Origin: Woeseia sp.
GTDB lineage: Bacteria; Pseudomonadota; Gammaproteobacteria; Steroidobacterales; Woeseiaceae
DNA: 10,342 bases
Reading direction: 5' to 3'
Assembly: GCA_018701055.1 (NCBI GenBank)
Contig: JABIUH010000237.1
Coordinates: forward strand, 1-10,342
A program made the translations under genes and the position numbers. Positions 7,269 to 10,342 of this stretch are shown one piece after another. Position 1 is the stretch's first letter. Each line of letters begins with the position of its first letter. The notes below the pieces were generated by a model, which saw only the letters and a list, made by a program, of their open reading frames with translations, was not told the DNA's origin and ran no database searches.

Positions 7269-7315
7269 TGGTGGCCAGGGGCGGAATCGAACCACCGACA
7301 CGCGGATTTTCAGTC
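7269..7315 (-). other. 3' half of tRNA-Phe(GAA): probable attachment-site remnant
   Basis: Read on the minus strand, this matches the 3' part of a tRNA-Phe. It has an anticodon loop CTGAAAA with anticodon GAA (7309-7311), the 3' anticodon strand TCCGC and a 5-nt variable loop GTGTC. The T arm is GGTGG-TTCGATT-CCGCC, followed by the acceptor strand CCTGGCC, discriminator A and encoded CCA. The 5' strand of the anticodon stem should read GCGGA; only its last two bases match before the sequence diverges at 7316. No D arm or 5' acceptor strand follows, so it cannot be a working tRNA. Such 3' fragments are typical att scars left when a tyrosine-integrase element inserts into a tRNA gene. Confidence 0.8.
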
Positions 7316-7343
7316 AGTTCGTCCTCTTGGGCGAAATTATCGA

Positions 7344-9266
7344 TTAAGCCAAATACTGAAATCCCAGGATGTTCCAGAAATAGTAGAACCAGCACATGAA
7401 TAACGCACAGACCGTTACCACGCCGTAGCGCAGCCTTGCTCGGATGCTATTGAAGAGACCATCCTTCCACACGACGCTAAATTTGTAAGCATGGTATAGG
7501 CCGGCAACGAAGGCAATGATCGGCAGAACGAGCATCGCCTTGAACGCGAACGGAATATTGTTGAAGAGATCCATCCCATAGGTTGACACGACAAGCAGTG
7601 CAGCGATGAAAAACAGCAAATTGCTTGCAGCAACGTACACCGATGCCAACGTGGCCGAACGCTCGCTCGCGTTCATTGCTTTGAACGTAGCCCATTGGTA
7701 TGCGAGTCGCACAAACACGCCGACGAAAACGAGGGTCGAGAATGCGAGGAACAGCGCGTTGAAGCTCGTGTTTGCATAGGCTGGCGACTTGTACATTGAC
7801 ATGAACGGAAGCCCATCGATAACCAGACCTTTGATAGAGCCGTCGTCGTTCTCCTGAAAGGCGATGAGTCGCGGGCTGAATCGCGACGATAAGGCCACTT
7901 CTTGGTTCAATTCCCGAAACAGGTTTTTCCCAATCTCAACAAAATGCTTGGCGCCGTCGCCGTACGACAGCAATAGTGTGTTGTCTTCGGTCGGCGTGAT
8001 TGTTACGCCCGGCGGAAGTGCGAGGACTCGTTCAATTGTTGAGAAACTGTGCCTCCAGAATTGATACATCCCGGCGTATTTTGCGGCTCTCTCGCCGAAA
8101 TCGTCGGGGGCGACTGGCGGCTCTTCGTTACGTGGAAAGTACTGATCGTAGAATGCTGGAACGATCGCGGCACGGACTGTGGAACCACCGTCACCTGTAA
8201 ATGAAGTAAAGATCGCAATATCGTTCTCGAGATCTACCGCGAGATCAGAATGAAAATGGAATGTGTCGCCGCCGTGCCCGACAATTAGTACGCCATTTTC
8301 GTCGGTTTCGTAGAACCCCAAAGCCATTCCCATCATTCGGTCGTCATGAGAGAAGGAGCGCGACAACATTTGGCGCATCGTGTCCTCGCCGAGGATTCGT
8401 GCGCCGTTGTATTCGCCCAGATTCAGTATTGCGTTCCCGAATTTTGCCATGTCGATTCCGCTTGACGACAATCCTCCGGCAGGGCCGAAACTGGCTATCA
8501 ACTCAAACGGCTTGGCAACATAACTACCATTTTCAAGCTGATACCCATCAGCCATCTGATCTTCCAGACTGGTGGGCAAAGGCTGATAAAAGGTCGAGTT
8601 TTTCATGCCGAGAACATCCAGGATGTTTTTCTGGATGTAGTCGTTGAAACTTAATCCGGAGACGTTCGCAACCATGAGACCTGCCAGGGCAGTCGCGTAA
8701 TTTGAGTAAGAGCTCTGGGCGCCGGGAGGATTGACACGCAGCAGCTGATACCGTTCCATCGCGTCGGCGAGCGGCAGAATTTTCTCTTCGTCAATAATTA
8801 TCAGGTAACCAAGGCCACCGTCCTCGAATCCCGATGTATGAGTCATGATGTGCCGCAGGGTGATTGGCTGGTCGAATGTATTTGCTATCTGAAAATTTTC
8901 GAGGTATTCATTTACATCGGTGTCGAGATCCAGTTTTCCCTGCTCAACCTGTTGCATTACGGCGACCCAGGTGAACAATTTGGATGTTGACCCGGGCCGG
9001 AACAAGGTGGATTCCGGATCCACCGGAATATGTTCCTCAATATCCTTGAAGCCATAGCCCTTGGCGAATATCACTTCATCATTGCGGACAATCGTCACGA
9101 CGCCGGACGCGCTGCTGTTGTCCTTCATTTGCGAATCAACCACGCCATCCATATAGGATTCGAGATGACCCAAATCGTCCAGATCGGCGCCATTCGCGAC
9201 GCTAAAACCGAGTATCGAGTACCCGACCAGCGCCAATATAGAGGCAGGTTTGAATAATCTTGACAT
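7344..9266 (-). CDS. Serine hydrolase, beta-lactamase class C / PBP4* family, with C-terminal four-helix membrane domain
   Basis: A 640-residue exported serine hydrolase of the penicillin-recognising fold. After a signal peptide (1 to about 26, ending VANGA), the active-site motifs appear in order: S93-T-S-K96 (SxxK nucleophile and base), Y187-S-N189 (YxN) and H331-G-G in place of the usual KTG. HGG is common in esterase- or peptidase-like members, so true beta-lactamase activity is unlikely. Residues about 390-490 form a second globular segment. Four hydrophobic helices at about 501-520, 540-562, 574-594 and 611-634 then anchor it with the catalytic domain on the periplasmic side. AAAGGA lies 7 bases before the ATG. 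The gene runs towards the tRNA remnant, 28 bp from its stop. Immediately upstream is insertion-sequence debris, so its native promoter may have been replaced. The substrate is unknown. Confidence 0.9.
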   Translation of the reverse strand: MSRLFKPASILALVGYSILGFSVANGADLDDLGHLESYMDGVVDSQMKDNSSASGVVTIVRNDEVIFAKGYGFKDIEEHIPVDPESTLFRPGSTSKLFTWVAVMQQVEQGKLDLDTDVNEYLENFQIANTFDQPITLRHIMTHTSGFEDGGLGYLIIIDEEKILPLADAMERYQLLRVNPPGAQSSYSNYATALAGLMVANVSGLSFNDYIQKNILDVLGMKNSTFYQPLPTSLEDQMADGYQLENGSYVAKPFELIASFGPAGGLSSSGIDMAKFGNAILNLGEYNGARILGEDTMRQMLSRSFSHDDRMMGMALGFYETDENGVLIVGHGGDTFHFHSDLAVDLENDIAIFTSFTGDGGSTVRAAIVPAFYDQYFPRNEEPPVAPDDFGERAAKYAGMYQFWRHSFSTIERVLALPPGVTITPTEDNTLLLSYGDGAKHFVEIGKNLFRELNQEVALSSRFSPRLIAFQENDDGSIKGLVIDGLPFMSMYKSPAYANTSFNALFLAFSTLVFVGVFVRLAYQWATFKAMNASERSATLASVYVAASNLLFFIAALLVVSTYGMDLFNNIPFAFKAMLVLPIIAFVAGLYHAYKFSVVWKDGLFNSIRARLRYGVVTVCALFMCWFYYFWNILGFQYLA

Positions 9267-9286
9267 CGATACGTCCTTTTACTTGC

Positions 9287-9557
9287 TGTCCGTCGTCAAA
9301 CAAATGGAACAGACGTAGCGTTTATCTAATGGAGAGTTTTGTTCCTCATTTTTAGTTTACGCGGCGTGTCGTTGATAGTGCAACCGACGCTTCGCGAGGG
9401 TTCTTTTCTTGATCCTTTCTCGTTTTGCCAAAATAGCTTGCCCACGCCCGAAGTAAACATCGGCTGGCGTTACATTGCTTAAGCTCTCATGGTATCGCTG
9501 GTGATTATAGTGATCGACGAACTGCTCGATCTGTTTCTCGAGGACGCCGTGTAAATA
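9287..9557 (-). pseudogene. IS3-family transposase C-terminal remnant with probable IS end
   Basis: The frame ending at 9357 encodes, over about 66 residues, the C-terminus of an IS3-type integrase-core transposase (rve_3 region). Signatures are LEKQIEQFVDHYNHQRYHESL, NVTPADVYFGRGQ and a basic RERIKKRTLAKRRL tail. The rest of the transposase, including the DDE catalytic residues, is missing, so it is dead. The match starts near YLHGVLEKQ (about 9557); residues before that in the open frame look like unrelated DNA read through. The stretch beginning TGTCCGTCGTCAAA at 9287 is a plausible terminal repeat, starting with TG and lying about 70 bp past the stop, as in IS3 elements. It is only about 20 bp from the start of the serine hydrolase gene. 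I found no partner repeat in the window. Confidence 0.75.
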
Positions 9558-9626
9558 GGCATCGAAAACTGACCCACCTTTACACCAATAACTTACCTGT
9601 TGAATCGGTGCCGAAAGCGGGTCCAA
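9558..9626. repeat. Two imperfect direct repeats resembling IS21-type terminal repeats
   Basis: GGCATCGAAAACTGACCCACC (read up to 9578) and the related segment at 9607-9625 agree at about 13 of 19 positions, 48 bp apart and in the same orientation. Multiple terminal repeats of this kind (TGACCC...CGAAA...GCC) recall ends of IS21-family elements, from memory only. They sit exactly where the IS3 remnant loses similarity, so this may be the scar of another insertion. Confidence 0.3.
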
Positions 9627-9639
9627 TTTGCGAGCCGAA

Positions 9640-9663
9640 CTATAGTCTTGGTCTCTGTTTCAT
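9640..9663 (-). pseudogene. Possible start of an IS30-type transposase gene, cut after six codons
   Basis: On the minus strand a strong GAGGAG Shine-Dalgarno (9674-9669) precedes an ATG by 5 bases. The frame reads MKQRPRL and stops. MKQRPR or similar is the usual start of many IS30-family transposases, and similarity ends at the break. Eighteen bases is too short to be sure. I list it because Shine-Dalgarno, start and peptide agree and the surroundings are insertion-sequence debris. Confidence 0.3.
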
Positions 9664-9780
9664 CTCAACTCCTCAGCTTAGGATGAACAAAAACTCTCTC
9701 TTAAACCAGATCTATATCTGTCCCATAGGCGCTGACGGCGTACAGAGCCACGCGGCGATCCATCATGCACTGTCCCAATA

Positions 9781-10342
9781 CTAGTCGCCCGGATGATAAG
9801 TTCGGATCGCCCGCGCCTCGACATCTTTTCGATAGTACGCAACGTCCTTAAAGGCACGATCAGCATAGCGCTGTGATTGGTCGTCGAAATGCGGCGATGT
9901 AGGGTCGCCACTCTGTCCACCAGCCAACATGCTTTTCGCCTTCACCTTTTCGCCAAACTCAACTACGGCAACAAAACTGTTGCCTGAGGTTCCGTAAAGC
10001 TTCTTCGTACCTGGGTAACGTCGCGCACCAAATGAGGCTAAAGCGCCCCAATTTCCAGACGCCATACCAATCGGTAGCGACGACTCGTTGTCATTAAAAG
10101 GTTGCTGAATATCTCCGCTCAACCTTTGGTAGCGGTTAACTTCCCCCCAGGGCGTATCCCACTGACCAAAATCCGCTTCGAGCATCGCCACTGTTGATGC
10201 GAAAACCTTGAGCCGTTCCTCATGTGGCGATCCTTCGCCAAAATGATTAAAGCGCTCCAACGTCGTCGCGTTTTCCGGGCGAACACCGTCTTCGTTATAC
10301 TGGCTACCGTAAAAGTGCGCCAACGTCATCGCGATGGAATCA
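9781..10342 (-). CDS. Penicillin acylase family protein, C-terminal part (cut by window edge)
   Basis: The frame is open to the window end, so the gene starts beyond it; the Met at 10329 is internal. About 187 residues are visible. They match the C-terminus of the beta chain of penicillin-amidase-type Ntn hydrolases, which cleave amide bonds of penicillins, acyl-homoserine lactones or related acyl amides after self-processing. Family signatures seen are WGEVNRYQRL, SGNWGALASFGAR, YGTSGNSFVAVVEFG, KVKAKSMLAGGQSGDPTSPHF and DQSQRYADRAFKDVAYYRKDV. The C-terminus (TYHPGD) looks complete. The catalytic N-terminal serine of the beta chain lies outside the window, so activity and substrate cannot be judged. 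The stop codon directly abuts the insertion-sequence debris to the left. Confidence 0.85.
   Translation of the reverse strand, partial: DSIAMTLAHFYGSQYNEDGVRPENATTLERFNHFGEGSPHEERLKVFASTVAMLEADFGQWDTPWGEVNRYQRLSGDIQQPFNDNESSLPIGMASGNWGALASFGARRYPGTKKLYGTSGNSFVAVVEFGEKVKAKSMLAGGQSGDPTSPHFDDQSQRYADRAFKDVAYYRKDVEARAIRTYHPGD

Noticed and set aside
7244..7343. A complete tRNA gene on the minus strand
   Set aside because: There is no D arm, no 5' acceptor strand and no proper 5' anticodon strand; only the 3' half is present.
7114..7395. A 93-codon minus-strand open frame across the tRNA remnant
   Set aside because: It translates the tRNA fragment and overlaps the hydrolase 3' end; there is no ribosome site and no protein-like composition.
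9288..9300. Outward TTGACG -35 box at the IS end driving the serine hydrolase
   Set aside because: No -10 box lies at the right distance; that position falls on the Shine-Dalgarno.
9678..9920. 80-codon minus-strand open frame near the acylase end
   Set aside because: It overlaps the acylase gene in another frame and lacks domain features.
1..10342. CRISPR array or long tandem DNA repeats
   Set aside because: No regularly spaced identical repeats were seen; the only large repeat is the diverged duplication at 3584-4615.

Overview
The window most resembles an accessory region of a proteobacterial chromosome, probably a marine or sediment gammaproteobacterium. The evidence is a TsdA-type thiosulfate dehydrogenase, a cbb3-type oxidase, a bacterial tRNA-Phe remnant with encoded CCA, and IS3-like transposase debris. 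Taxonomy is an inference; nothing in the window fixes it.

Left part, + strand (1-3507). This is a tightly overlapping three-gene respiratory unit. It contains a 5'-truncated fusion of cbb3 oxidase subunits CcoN and CcoO with two extra C-terminal cytochrome c domains, then a 62-residue single-helix membrane protein, then a membrane-anchored dihaem TsdA. Read together, it looks like a compact thiosulfate-to-oxygen electron chain: TsdA oxidises thiosulfate to tetrathionate, electrons pass through the c-haems of the fusion, and the b3/CuB centre reduces O2. This is the most interesting object in the window.

Middle part, - strand (3572-6969). It converges on tsdA and shares a strong minus-strand terminator that overlaps the tsdA stop codon. 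Reading leftwards it encodes a secreted M28 zinc peptidase with a PA domain, then, after a good promoter, a Tat-exported protein that looks DsrE/F-like, and a secreted protein made of two diverged copies of one ~165-residue domain. The last two form a two-gene operon of unknown function.

Right part (7269-10342). A 47-nt 3' half of tRNA-Phe marks a probable integration junction. By the usual geometry the inserted element lies to its right and ordinary chromosome to its left. Right of it are a membrane-tethered serine hydrolase of the beta-lactamase class C family, about 500 bp of insertion-sequence remnants, and the 3' end of a penicillin-acylase-family gene cut by the window edge.
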